Shown here: one piece after another, positions 36,058 through 44,932 of the stretch | Position numbering within the stretch: the first letter of the stretch is position 1 | Layout of the letters: each line of letters starts with the position of its first letter | Source: Niastella sp. | GTDB taxonomy: Bacteria; Bacteroidota; Bacteroidia; Chitinophagales; Chitinophagaceae | DNA length: 64,000 nt | Reading direction: 5' to 3' | NCBI GenBank assembly: GCA_016710595.1 | Contig: JADJVM010000005.1 | Span: 124,001 to 188,000 of the forward strand | Notes under the pieces: model-generated | What the model was told of the DNA's origin: nothing | The model's database searches: none | The model's input: only the letters and a program-made list of their open reading frames with translations | Position numbers and translations under genes: made by a program

Positions 36058-36083
36058 TATCCCTATTCTATAAATGAATTACA

Positions 36084-37667
36084 ATGAAAAACTTTACTAA
36101 AATATTATACAGCTTACTACTTATTTTCATTACCCAAGCAGGCATGGCACAAGTACCTAAACTAAGTAGTTTACCGGGAGCCGCTGCCACCATTTATTTC
36201 GATTTTGATGGGCACACGGTACAATCTGCCGTATGGCAGGGTGGCCAGGCATTCACCTGTTCAGCCAGTGGCTTAAGCCCACAACAAATCACAGAAATAT
36301 TTAACAGGGTATCTGAAGATTTCAGGCCATTCGATGTAAATATCACTACCGATTCTACCCAGTTTTTAGCCGCTGCACCCGATATGCGTATTCGCATGAT
36401 TGTAACACCTACCAGTGCCTGGTACACAAATGTAGGCGGTGTTTCGTTTGTAGGTTCATTTAACTGGGGTGATGATACACCGGGTTTTATTTTCCCCGAT
36501 CGTTTAAGTTATTCTGCTAAATATATTGCCGAATGTTGTTCGCATGAAACCGGGCATACCCTGGGCTTATCGCATCAAAGCAGTTACGATGATAATTGTG
36601 TACTTACCCAAACCTATAGTATGGGCATAGGTAGTGGAGAAATAAGCTGGGCGCCGGTAATGGGAAACAGTTATTATAAAAATATGACCGGCTGGAACGA
36701 TGGCCCTACCCCGTATGGTTGTTCCAATACACAGGATAACCTTACCATTATTACCAATGCAAATGGATTCACATACCGGGCTGATGACTTTAATGAAGTG
36801 CTGGATGGTAGCACTCATAATCTGGGTACTAATGATTTTACTATTGATGGCATCATTGCTACTACCGGTGATAAAGATGCATTTCAATTTACCATTACAC
36901 AGGCAGCCGCATTTCATTTATTGGCCAGGCCATTTGCAATAGATGCCATGAACAATGGCGCCAACCTGGACATCAAATTAGAATTATATAATTCAGATAA
37001 AATATTAATCCGTACATACAACCCACAAGAAACAATGAGTGTAACAGCAGATACCACACTTAATGCGGGGAAATATTTTTTACTTATTTCAGGAACCGGC
37101 AATAGCTATGTAAGTAATTACGGAAGCCTGGGATCTTATACTATCACGGCTTCCCGGGGTGCATTACCCATTCATGAAATAAATTTATTGGGCAAAAACA
37201 ATAATAACATGCACCAGTTAAGTTGGAGTATTATTGCTGATGAACCCATACAAACCCAATCCATAGAAGTATCAAACGATGGCATTTACTTTAAATCTAT
37301 CGGCACGTTAAATGGTACATCAAGAGCATTTCAGTACCATCCCTTTGATGCAGGTATTTTGTATTACAGAATTAAAGTAACCTCTGTAATAAACCAAACC
37401 GAGTATTCAAATGTAATCACATTAAAATCTACGGATAATAAAGAAAATAATTTTATTGTATCTACGTTAATACATCAAGAGCTTTTGGTAAATGCTCCTG
37501 CCCCTTACGCTTACAGGCTTTGGGATGCCACCGGTAAAATCATGAAAGCCGGAACGGGCAACAGGGGGATGAACCGTGAGCTTACCACAAATCTACCTTC
37601 GGGAATCTATATCTTAGAAATGTTCAGTAACAACCATAAACAAACAGAAAGAATTTTAAAACAGTAA
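36084..37667 (+). CDS. Secreted zinc metalloprotease with type IX secretion sorting domain
   Basis: 527 residues. Signal peptide to about residue 22, then YFDFDGHTVQS at the start of the mature domain. The metzincin zinc site H154-E-TG-H158-TLGLS-H164 is complete, and APVMGNSYY about 37 residues later is a plausible Met-turn. After about residue 240 come beta domains, one resembling a pre-peptidase C-terminal domain (DAFQFTI, GKYFLLISGTG). The end (SGIYILEMFSNN, TERILKQ) has the form of a T9SS type A sorting domain. It should be exported by the PorT-containing system and act on external protein. Confidence 0.88.
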   Translation: MKNFTKILYSLLLIFITQAGMAQVPKLSSLPGAAATIYFDFDGHTVQSAVWQGGQAFTCSASGLSPQQITEIFNRVSEDFRPFDVNITTDSTQFLAAAPDMRIRMIVTPTSAWYTNVGGVSFVGSFNWGDDTPGFIFPDRLSYSAKYIAECCSHETGHTLGLSHQSSYDDNCVLTQTYSMGIGSGEISWAPVMGNSYYKNMTGWNDGPTPYGCSNTQDNLTIITNANGFTYRADDFNEVLDGSTHNLGTNDFTIDGIIATTGDKDAFQFTITQAAAFHLLARPFAIDAMNNGANLDIKLELYNSDKILIRTYNPQETMSVTADTTLNAGKYFLLISGTGNSYVSNYGSLGSYTITASRGALPIHEINLLGKNNNNMHQLSWSIIADEPIQTQSIEVSNDGIYFKSIGTLNGTSRAFQYHPFDAGILYYRIKVTSVINQTEYSNVITLKSTDNKENNFIVSTLIHQELLVNAPAPYAYRLWDATGKIMKAGTGNRGMNRELTTNLPSGIYILEMFSNNHKQTERILKQ

Positions 37668-37689
37668 GGTAGATTCATGTGTAAGTAAG

Positions 37690-37719
37690 GGGCCGGAATT
37701 AGGGACCGGCCCTTTTTTT
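37690..37719 (+). terminator. Rho-independent terminator of the metalloprotease gene
   Basis: Stem GGGCCGG/CCGGCCC with a 9-nt loop and seven T, 22 bases after the stop codon. Confidence 0.88.
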
Positions 37720-37819
37720 ATGCCCTCTCTTTTCCACATTTCCACAAAACAACTTTTACAACACATCTTTTTGTTCACTTTTTTTTATTTCTAAGTAACT
37801 TTAAAAAACCCTTTTTTAT

Positions 37820-38293
37820 ATGTTATGGAGAAAATTTAATGGCGATGCGATTGTACTCCCAATAAAAGATGCAGTAGAAGAAGCCATAAAAAGAGAAACC
37901 CAGGCCGGCTATAAATTAAAAGTTTGTATTGGAACCGATAGCCAGGTAAAAGGAAAAGAAACAGAATTTGCAACCGTCATTGTGATGTTGCGGGAAGGTC
38001 GTGGGGGCTTCATGTTTATTCATAATGAAAAAACTTTGTTGCAATACAGCATTAAAGAAAGAATGTTGGTAGAAGTAGCAAAAAGTATTGAAATTGCTTA
38101 TGAGCTATGCAACTTATTTACTACTTACCATGTAGATATGGAAGTACATGCCGACATCAACACCAATCCACATTTTAAGAGTAATGAGGCACTGAGAGAA
38201 GCCATGGGTTACATATTAGGAATGGGCTTTGCGTTTAAAGCGAAACCCGAAGCCTTTGCCAGCAGCAGTTGTGCAAATAAAGTGGTGAACTAA
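37820..38293 (+). CDS. YkuK-like RNase H-fold protein (DUF458)
   Basis: 157 residues. VCIGTDSQVKGKETEFATVIVM shows the first RNase H-like strand with an Asp, and VDMEVHADINTNPHFKSNEAL a later Asp-bearing strand, as in the DUF458 family. Nuclease activity has not been established to my knowledge. Single gene between a terminator and the convergent engB. Confidence 0.82.
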   Translation: MLWRKFNGDAIVLPIKDAVEEAIKRETQAGYKLKVCIGTDSQVKGKETEFATVIVMLREGRGGFMFIHNEKTLLQYSIKERMLVEVAKSIEIAYELCNLFTTYHVDMEVHADINTNPHFKSNEALREAMGYILGMGFAFKAKPEAFASSSCANKVVN

Positions 38294-38307
38294 TAAAATA
38301 ACCTGAT

Positions 38308-38337
38308 CTTCTTTTTCATTGTACAATTAAAAAGAAG
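38308..38337. terminator. AT-rich hairpin between convergent YkuK-like and engB genes
   Basis: Perfect 9-bp inverted repeat CTTCTTTTT/AAAAAGAAG with a 12-nt loop. Low GC content makes it a weak terminator candidate for either strand. Confidence 0.4.
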
Positions 38338-38403
38338 GATAATATCCTTAAATAAAACCTGTGCTTAAAAAACTTTATCGCCGGGTACAATTTTTCAGCA
38401 ACA

Positions 38404-39051
38404 TCATTCCGCTAATTCTTCTACTTTTTCAATAATATGTTGTAGCAATTTCTCCCTTCCCGTTTTTTTTACAGCACTGGTAACAATATGCCAGGGCAAG
38501 AACTGGTGGTTTTGTAACATGCCGGCTAAAAAATCTTTTACATTTTTATTTACCACACGTTGGGTTTCTTTATCGGCCTTTGTAAACACAAGGCTAAAAG
38601 GTACCTGCCACTGAGCTAATTTATCTAAAAAATCAAGATCAATTTTTTGTGGCCGGTGACGGCTATCAATCAATACATATACCTGGGCAATATTTTCACG
38701 TTTGCGTAAATAATTTTCAATCATTTGCTCCCAACGCCTGCGGCTACTGATGCTTACTTTTGCAAAACCATATCCCGGTAAATCTACCAGGTACCATTTG
38801 AGCACTTTTTCATTGACTTGATTTTTTTCTATGGCTACACCGGTTACCATTTCAAAATGATTGATCAATTGTGTTTTGCCCGGTGATCCGGAAGTTTTTG
38901 CCAGTTTTTCATTTAAGCATATTGCATTGATGATGGAAGATTTGCCAACATTACTCCGCCCAATAAAAACAAATTCCGGCCGGTTGGGTGTGGGGCATTT
39001 ATCGTATGATGGGCTACTAATAAGGTATGCAGCCTTTTTTATTGATATCAT
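38404..39051 (-). CDS. engB: Ribosome biogenesis GTPase EngB (YihA/YsxC)
   Basis: 215 residues from the ATG at 39051; the longer frame begins at TTG 39069, which overlaps the promoter box and so is unlikely. G1 GRSNVGKSS, G2 region with SPGKTQLINHFEM, G3 DLPGYGFAKV, G4 TKAD and G5 TSA are all present. It assists assembly of the 50S subunit. It is divergent from ubiE. Confidence 0.94.
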   Translation of the reverse strand: MISIKKAAYLISSPSYDKCPTPNRPEFVFIGRSNVGKSSIINAICLNEKLAKTSGSPGKTQLINHFEMVTGVAIEKNQVNEKVLKWYLVDLPGYGFAKVSISSRRRWEQMIENYLRKRENIAQVYVLIDSRHRPQKIDLDFLDKLAQWQVPFSLVFTKADKETQRVVNKNVKDFLAGMLQNHQFLPWHIVTSAVKKTGREKLLQHIIEKVEELAE

Positions 39052-39066
39052 TTTCTTTTGCACCGC

Positions 39067-39074
39067 CAAATTTA
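39067..39074 (-). promoter_or_regulatory. -7 box TAAATTTG of engB
   Basis: Exact TAnnTTTG match on the minus strand, 15 bases before the ATG at 39051. Confidence 0.6.
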
Positions 39075-39111
39075 ACTTTTATTATAGTGATAATCCATAA
39101 AATGGGGTAAG

Positions 39112-39139
39112 TTGTAAAGTATCAAAGCCCCTATCTTTG
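39112..39139 (+). promoter_or_regulatory. Promoter of ubiE/menG: TTG and -7 box TATCTTTG
   Basis: TTG at 39112-39114, 17 bases, then an exact TAnnTTTG at 39132-39139, only 9 bases before the ATG at 39149. The transcript would have almost no leader. Confidence 0.65.
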
Positions 39140-39148
39140 CAACTCACT

Positions 39149-39892
39149 ATGACGCAATACGCACACGATACCGTAGTTCCTAACCAGTTCTCTGCCAATT
39201 CAAAGAAAGAACAGGTAAAAGAAATGTTTGATGATATTGCCCTGAGATATGATTTTTTAAACCGGTTTTTAAGTGCAGGAATAGATATTCGCTGGCGAAA
39301 AAAAGCATTGGCTTATTTAAAAGATATACAGCCACAATCTATTTTAGATGTTGCAACAGGTACAGGGGATGTAGCTATTATGGCATCTCATTTGCTAAAT
39401 CCCAAACATATTACTGGTATAGATATAAGTGAAGGCATGCTGGAAATTGGAAGAGAAAAGGTAAAAAATGCAGGTTTACAACAGCAAATCAGCTTGTTAA
39501 AAGGCGATAGTGAAACAATAAGTTTTGAAAATAATTCGTTTGATGCAGTAACGGTAGCATTTGGCGTACGTAATTTTCAAAACCTTGATAAAGGTTTAGC
39601 TGAAATATTGAGGGTATTGAAACCCAATGGCAAATTGGTAGTGTTAGAATTCAGTAAACCGCAAACAGCAATTATAAAAACATTATATAACTTCTATATG
39701 AAAAGCCTTGCACCCAACATTTGCAAGCTTTTTTCTAAAAACCCCAAAGCATACATTTATCTGGGAGAATCTATACAAAAATTTCCTGAAGGAAAACATT
39801 TTATTGAGGTAATGGACCGCCTGGGATTCAGGCATACCATTTCAAAACCCCTGAGTTTAGGAATATGCAGTATTTATTGCGGAGAAAAATAA
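39149..39892 (+). CDS. ubiE: Demethylmenaquinone methyltransferase UbiE/MenG
   Basis: 247 residues from the ATG at 39149; the TTG at 39137 lies within the promoter box. SAM-binding motif LDVATGTGDVAIMASHL, IDISEGMLEIGREK, the family block FDAVTVAFGVRNFQNLDKGLAEILRVLKPNG (here shown only in its key part FGVRNFQN), and the C-terminal GICSIYCGEK. It methylates demethylmenaquinone in the last step of menaquinone synthesis. The 3' end overlaps porT by 28 bases. Confidence 0.95.
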   Translation: MTQYAHDTVVPNQFSANSKKEQVKEMFDDIALRYDFLNRFLSAGIDIRWRKKALAYLKDIQPQSILDVATGTGDVAIMASHLLNPKHITGIDISEGMLEIGREKVKNAGLQQQISLLKGDSETISFENNSFDAVTVAFGVRNFQNLDKGLAEILRVLKPNGKLVVLEFSKPQTAIIKTLYNFYMKSLAPNICKLFSKNPKAYIYLGESIQKFPEGKHFIEVMDRLGFRHTISKPLSLGICSIYCGEK

Positions 39893-40599
39893 TATTGTTC
39901 CTGGTACTGGGTTTAGCTGCATTTCCAATGAAAATGTATGCCCAGTATTTAGTGGAACTTAACCTGCCCGATCATGATAGTAAGGCAGTACGTTTTGGTA
40001 TTAATGTAGGCGGAAACCGCTCACATTATAGTTTTACGCATCATCCTTCGTTTTTAGCCCAGGATAGTGTTGCTTATATCGAAAGCCTGAACAGTTCGGG
40101 TATTAATTTATCATGGTTAGTAAACTTTAACCTGAGCGAACATTTTGATATTCGCACTTACCCGCTAAGCCTGATCTTTACTGAAAAAGCATTTCAGTAC
40201 CGCCTTACACATCCCGACCGACCGGCTGGCGAAGATTCATTAACCATAAGAAAATTACAAGGCATTACGCTTGCCTTTCCTGTACAACTTAAATTTAGCA
40301 GTGACCGTATTGCCAACTTAAAAGTATATATGATGGCAGGCGGAAAGTTAGAATATGACCTTGCAGCGAATGCCGGTGAAAAAAATGCCGATAAACTCTT
40401 TAAGCTTACACCACTTGATTATGCAGTGGAAGCAGGGATTGGTTTTCATATTTATTTTCCAGTTTTTGTATTAACCCCAGAACTAAAGATTAGCTGGGGC
40501 TTGCGAAATGTACATAGCCGGGATCCATATCTTAAATATTCAAGCAATATAGACCAGGTTTATTCAAGAACCGTTTCCATATCATTAACAGTAGAATAA
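39865..40599 (+). CDS. porT: PorT-family protein of the type IX secretion system
   Basis: 244 residues. Signal peptide RKIILFLVLGLAAFPMKMYA, then an outer-membrane beta-barrel-like sequence: FGINVGGNRSHYSF, the aromatic-rich strands around residues 70-100, KVYMMAGGKLEYDLAAN and EAGIGFHIYFP. PorT is needed for type IX secretion and gliding in this phylum. The ubiE-porT pairing with overlapping ends is, from memory, common in Bacteroidota. It exports substrates like the metalloprotease at 36084. Confidence 0.9.
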   Translation: MQYLLRRKIILFLVLGLAAFPMKMYAQYLVELNLPDHDSKAVRFGINVGGNRSHYSFTHHPSFLAQDSVAYIESLNSSGINLSWLVNFNLSEHFDIRTYPLSLIFTEKAFQYRLTHPDRPAGEDSLTIRKLQGITLAFPVQLKFSSDRIANLKVYMMAGGKLEYDLAANAGEKNADKLFKLTPLDYAVEAGIGFHIYFPVFVLTPELKISWGLRNVHSRDPYLKYSSNIDQVYSRTVSISLTVE

Positions 40600-40608
40600 A
40601 TTTTTAAT

Positions 40609-41736
40609 TTATTCACCCACATCAAACAATAAGAGTTGGGTACGCTGAAAAAAATTGAAATTATTATCCGATATAAATAATAAAGAGCGATGGCCATTAG
40701 CTAACCTGGGGCCAAAACAAAACCCTTCTATATTATCAATAGGTATATGAAGCGAATTAAAGTCAAATAATAATTTCTTTTGCAAAGGGTTCTTTGCCGG
40801 GTTTTTAATGAGGCTATTATTATTTTGTATATCAGTAGCCCCTTTTAAATTGGTATAGTATAACCGGATGCTCATATTTAATTTACCGGTAGAATAGCTG
40901 CGTTCCAAAACCAACAACTCATTTTGCCCCAGGGCAAGTATCGCTGCAATTCCATTTACCCTAAATGCAGTAGCCGGAAATGGTTTATCTACTACAGGCG
41001 ATAATGGATAGGCATACTGTGCCATTTTTTTACCAGGCTGCATATCATACCGGATGATGCGGCACCAATATTTCTTATCTTCTATATCGGCCAATTCCCC
41101 ATCCTGATACAAAGGGCCTTCATTGCTTACAAAAAGGTTTTTATCATTATTGCAAAAACTAAGTCCTTCAAATGCAGTGTTCTTTCTTGGACCAATACCA
41201 GGCTGTGAAACCATAAATTGGGCCGGTATTGCCAATTGATACAATAATTTACCATTACTGTCTGCTATATTTACGGATGGGTTAACCAGTAATTTTTGTT
41301 TTGCATTTTCAATACGCTCTCCTTCACTTACCCATACCACCTGGTTCAATCGGGCATTATATCTCATATCTTCAGGATCTATGGCATCATTGCTATGATA
41401 TATACTGCCATTTTGTTTCTTTAAAGTATCAACAGATAAAAAAGTAAAATCCTTAATTTTATTACTGTCTATTAAAAAGCGTGCAGTGTAAAACCTGGGT
41501 GGGTTATGCTCACCACGGTCATCGCACATAAAAAAATATCGATTTTTACTGGCATCATAATCAATACCGGAAAGTCCGCCAACTTTTGTTTGCTCAAAAA
41601 CAGTTCCGTTTGGAATAATATATTGATCCAAAAAAATGAATTGGGGTAAGCCTTCAGCCGGATGCTGGGATGCCTGCCCATAACTATAACAGGAAAATAA
41701 AAGAAAAATAAATAAAGCAAAAATTGTACTTTTCAT
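40609..41736 (-). CDS. Exported esterase-like phytase-family protein (PF13449-like)
   Basis: 375 residues with a signal peptide (STIFALFIFLLFSCYSYGQ). The mature part shows GGLSGIDYDASKNRYFFMCDDRG, IDPEDMRYN, FEGLSFCNNDKNLFVSNEGP and DNIEGFCFGPRLANGHRSLLFISDNN, in short the GLSG and NIEG blocks of esterase-like phytase-type beta-propellers. Substrate unknown. Single gene with its 3' end 10 bases from porT. Confidence 0.82.
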   Translation of the reverse strand: MKSTIFALFIFLLFSCYSYGQASQHPAEGLPQFIFLDQYIIPNGTVFEQTKVGGLSGIDYDASKNRYFFMCDDRGEHNPPRFYTARFLIDSNKIKDFTFLSVDTLKKQNGSIYHSNDAIDPEDMRYNARLNQVVWVSEGERIENAKQKLLVNPSVNIADSNGKLLYQLAIPAQFMVSQPGIGPRKNTAFEGLSFCNNDKNLFVSNEGPLYQDGELADIEDKKYWCRIIRYDMQPGKKMAQYAYPLSPVVDKPFPATAFRVNGIAAILALGQNELLVLERSYSTGKLNMSIRLYYTNLKGATDIQNNNSLIKNPAKNPLQKKLLFDFNSLHIPIDNIEGFCFGPRLANGHRSLLFISDNNFNFFQRTQLLLFDVGE

Positions 41737-41839
41737 ATCCGTATCATTAATTTACGAAGCTACCAAAATGATTTGCATTTTTTACGCCGCTATATAAAAG
41801 CATCTTCAGGAAATCATTTTATATTTCAACATTAACCTT

Positions 41840-41847
41840 TACTTTTG
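41840..41847 (+). promoter_or_regulatory. -7 box TACTTTTG of purA
   Basis: Exact TAnnTTTG match 17 bases before the purA ATG. Confidence 0.65.
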
Positions 41848-41864
41848 ACCTTTAATTAAAAAAT

Positions 41865-43127
41865 ATGATTGATGTAATATTGGGATTACAGTGGGGAGAT
41901 GAAGGCAAAGGGAAGATTGTAGATTATTTCGCAAAGGATTATGATATGATTGCCCGTTTCCAGGGAGGGCCAAATGCAGGCCATACATTATATGTGGGAA
42001 ATGAAAAAGTAGTATTACATCAAATTCCCAGCGGTATATTTCACGATCATAAAGAAAACCTTATTGGAAGTGGTGTGGTATTAGACCCCATTACTTTAAT
42101 TAAGGAATGTGAGGCCGTAAAAAAACTGGGTGTTGATTATAGAAAAAATTTATACATCAGTGAGAGAACGCATTTAATTTTACCAACACACAGGGCGCTT
42201 GATAAGGCAAGTGAAATCAATAAAGGAATAGAAAAGATAGGCAGTACATTAAAAGGTATTGGCCCTGCTTATATGGATAAAACCGGCCGAAATGGATTAA
42301 GGGTAGGCGACCTGTTAAATAAAAGTTTTACCACCCAATATATTAAACTACGGTTAAAGCACCAGCGAATGCTGGATAGTTTTAATTTTACAGAAGATAT
42401 CAGCGACTGGGAAGAAGAATTTTTTGAAGCCCTTGAATTTATCCGTTCTTTTAAAATTGTAAATGGCGAATATTTTATCAATGAAAAATTAAGCCAGGGT
42501 AAAAAGATTTTAGCCGAAGGCGCACAGGGTAGTATGTTGGATGTAGATTTTGGTACCTTCCCATTTGTTACCAGTAGCAGCACCATCTCGGCAGGCGTTT
42601 GTACCGGGCTGGGTGTAGCACCGCAAAAAATAAAAGAAGTCATTGGTATTACAAAAGCATATTGTACCCGTGTAGGCAGTGGCCCATTTCCTACAGAGCT
42701 TACAGACGAAACCGGCGATTTTTTACGCAATGCAGGAAATGAATTTGGCAGCACTACCGGTAGGCCACGCCGTTGCGGATGGATAGATGGAGTGGCACTT
42801 CAATTTGCCTGTATGATAAATGGTGTTACACAAATTGTAATGACAAAAGCGGACATACTCGATGGATTGGAGCAACTGAAAGTTTGTACAAAGTATAAAA
42901 TTGATGATCAGGAAACCAACTGGGTTCCCTTTCAAATGTTAAAATCGAAACCGGAGGCGATATATGAAACCCTTGAGGGCTGGAACACTGATATTACTAA
43001 AATAGATGATTATAACAACATGCCTGCTGCTATGAAAACGTATATTAATTATTTAAATAAATTCCTTGGAGTGCCTGTTAAATATATAAGTAACGGCCCC
43101 GGGCGTGAACAATTAGTAAAAGCTTAA
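41865..43127 (+). CDS. purA: Adenylosuccinate synthetase
   Basis: 420 residues, full length. N-terminal GLQWGDEGKGKIVDYFA with catalytic D12, then FQGGPNAGHTLY containing the catalytic His near 41, GSTLKGIGPAYMDKTGRNG, EGAQGSMLDVDFGT, VGSGPFPTE, TTGRPRRCGWID and the C-terminal SNGPGREQLV. It joins aspartate to IMP using GTP in AMP synthesis. It probably heads an operon with the acidic protein and pabB. Confidence 0.97.
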   Translation: MIDVILGLQWGDEGKGKIVDYFAKDYDMIARFQGGPNAGHTLYVGNEKVVLHQIPSGIFHDHKENLIGSGVVLDPITLIKECEAVKKLGVDYRKNLYISERTHLILPTHRALDKASEINKGIEKIGSTLKGIGPAYMDKTGRNGLRVGDLLNKSFTTQYIKLRLKHQRMLDSFNFTEDISDWEEEFFEALEFIRSFKIVNGEYFINEKLSQGKKILAEGAQGSMLDVDFGTFPFVTSSSTISAGVCTGLGVAPQKIKEVIGITKAYCTRVGSGPFPTELTDETGDFLRNAGNEFGSTTGRPRRCGWIDGVALQFACMINGVTQIVMTKADILDGLEQLKVCTKYKIDDQETNWVPFQMLKSKPEAIYETLEGWNTDITKIDDYNNMPAAMKTYINYLNKFLGVPVKYISNGPGREQLVKA

Positions 43128-43197
43128 AAAATAATCAGCAAAAAATTTGGCTAATTAAAAAACTCGTAGAAAATTTACAGCATTAATCCTGTTAATT

Positions 43198-43617
43198 ATG
43201 GCTTCAAAATCTGATAACTCAAAAAAAGGCACTGCAAAAAAAGTAGTTCCTGCTGACAGTAAAAAAAAGACACCTACTAAATCAAAAAAAGATGAGGATG
43301 ATTTAGATGAGGATGATGAATTGGATGAACTGGAAAATGTGAAACCCAAATCGAAAGGTTCCAACAAAAAGTCCCAGGATGAAGATGATGATGATGTGGA
43401 AGTGCAAGACGATTGGGAAAAACCTGAAGAAGATGATAGTTGGGATCCCGACTTTGAAGAGTTTGATATTCCTAAATCAAAAGCAAAAAAGACAGGGGGT
43501 GGCAAAAAAGCTAAAGACGATGACGACCTTGGCCTGGATGATGATTTCAAAGAATTTGGATTATTTGACGATGCTGATGCTGATGGCTTTGATGATGATG
43601 ATGACGACGACTTTTAA
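43198..43617 (+). CDS. Extremely acidic low-complexity protein
   Basis: 139 residues. A Lys/Ser/Thr-rich N-terminal third (KKGTAKKVVPADSKKKTPTK) is followed by Asp/Glu-rich segments (DEDDLDEDDELDELE) and it ends in DDDDDDDF after FGFD-like repeats. The order DxFKEFGLFDD and DPDFEEFDIP suggests short linear motifs in a disordered chain. No domain is visible. It is located between purA and pabB with gaps of 70 and 9 bases. Similar acidic proteins occur in related genomes with no known function; a chaperone-like or charge-buffer role is speculation. Confidence 0.8.
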   Translation: MASKSDNSKKGTAKKVVPADSKKKTPTKSKKDEDDLDEDDELDELENVKPKSKGSNKKSQDEDDDDVEVQDDWEKPEEDDSWDPDFEEFDIPKSKAKKTGGGKKAKDDDDLGLDDDFKEFGLFDDADADGFDDDDDDDF

Positions 43618-43626
43618 TCCCATATT

Positions 43627-44907
43627 TTGGAAACGTACACCCAAAAAATTTCTACTGGCGATATAAGCGATTTTAAAAATAAAATGCTGAACTGGGCGAA
43701 CCGGTTCAGCATTTTTTGTTTTTTAGATAATTGCAACTACCAGTTTGAAGAACCCAAATTTGAATTCATGCTGGCTGCCGGGGCAATTCGTGATATTCAT
43801 TTACAACCCGGCAGTGCACTCATGCAGTTACAAGTATTTCATAACCAAAAACCAGGCTGGTTATTTGGACATTTAGGGTACGACCTTAAAAATGAAATAG
43901 AACAATTAGAAACATCACACAAACCCATTATTGATTTTGGTGTGGGTTATTTTTTTGAACCTGAAATAAGGATACGTTATAAAAATAATATCCTTGAAAT
44001 TGTATCCCATCATAAAAACCCAGAATCATTTTTCACCCAAATAAATAATACTGAAACCGGTAATGAAACGGCTCCTGCCCTCTCCGCATTTTCAGGCATT
44101 CATAAACAAGAATACCTGCAGGCCATAAAGAAAATTCAGGAACATATAAAGCAGGGTGATTGTTATGAAATGAATTACTGTGTCCATTTTTCTGCTGAAG
44201 GTTCCATAAACCCGGTGGCTGTTTATAATAAACTTACCGAACTGTCCCCCAATCCATTTTCGGCCTTGTATAAAATGAAACATAATTATTGTATCTGTGC
44301 CAGCCCCGAGCGTTATCTTCAAAAAAATGGGTTACAACTTATTTCTCAGCCCATAAAAGGCACCAGCAAAAGGCATCCCTACAATGATACAAAAGACCGG
44401 GAAGCATTCAATTATTTAAAACAAAGTCAAAAAGAGAAAAGTGAAAACGTGATGATTGTAGATTTAGTCCGCAATGACTTAAGCCGCATTTGTATGGCAG
44501 GTTCTATAAAAGTGAAAGAGTTATTTGGTATTTATGCTTTCCCACAGGTATATCAAATGATAAGTACCATACAGGGTTACATGCTGCCATCACATTCGTT
44601 TACCGATGCACTGCAGGCAAGCTTCCCGATGGGCTCTATGACTGGAGCCCCTAAAAAAAGAGTAATGGAACTCATAGATGAAATTGAATTACATAGCCGG
44701 GGTTTATTCTCAGGCGCTATTGGTTATATCACACCCGAAGCTGATTTTGATTTTAATGTAATCATCCGCAGTATCTTTTATAATGAAACTCAAAAATTAG
44801 TTAGTTATGCAGCGGGTGGTGGCATTACCTTTTACAGCCGTGCAGATGATGAGTATGAAGAATGTTTATTAAAAGCTACTGCTATGCGAAAGGTACTTGA
44901 AAGCTGA
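43627..44907 (+). CDS. pabB: Aminodeoxychorismate synthase component I
   Basis: 426 residues. The frame is bounded by the stop of the preceding gene, with no ATG until 43684, so TTG at 43627 is the likely start. Chorismate-binding domain: GIHKQEYLQAIKKIQEHIKQGDCYEMN, SPERYL, PIKGTSKR, DLVRNDLSR, TIQGY, SFPMGSMTGAPKKRVMELID and SRGLFSGAIGYI. It makes 4-amino-4-deoxychorismate for folate with a PabA glutaminase, which is not in this window. Confidence 0.92.
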   Translation: METYTQKISTGDISDFKNKMLNWANRFSIFCFLDNCNYQFEEPKFEFMLAAGAIRDIHLQPGSALMQLQVFHNQKPGWLFGHLGYDLKNEIEQLETSHKPIIDFGVGYFFEPEIRIRYKNNILEIVSHHKNPESFFTQINNTETGNETAPALSAFSGIHKQEYLQAIKKIQEHIKQGDCYEMNYCVHFSAEGSINPVAVYNKLTELSPNPFSALYKMKHNYCICASPERYLQKNGLQLISQPIKGTSKRHPYNDTKDREAFNYLKQSQKEKSENVMIVDLVRNDLSRICMAGSIKVKELFGIYAFPQVYQMISTIQGYMLPSHSFTDALQASFPMGSMTGAPKKRVMELIDEIELHSRGLFSGAIGYITPEADFDFNVIIRSIFYNETQKLVSYAAGGGITFYSRADDEYEECLLKATAMRKVLES

Positions 44908-44932
44908 TATTACAGGCTACACATAAATTCTT

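Noticed and set aside
43155..43550. Serine-rich frame antisense to the acidic protein gene
   Set aside because: Its composition is the complement of GAT/GAA codons; it has no independent support.
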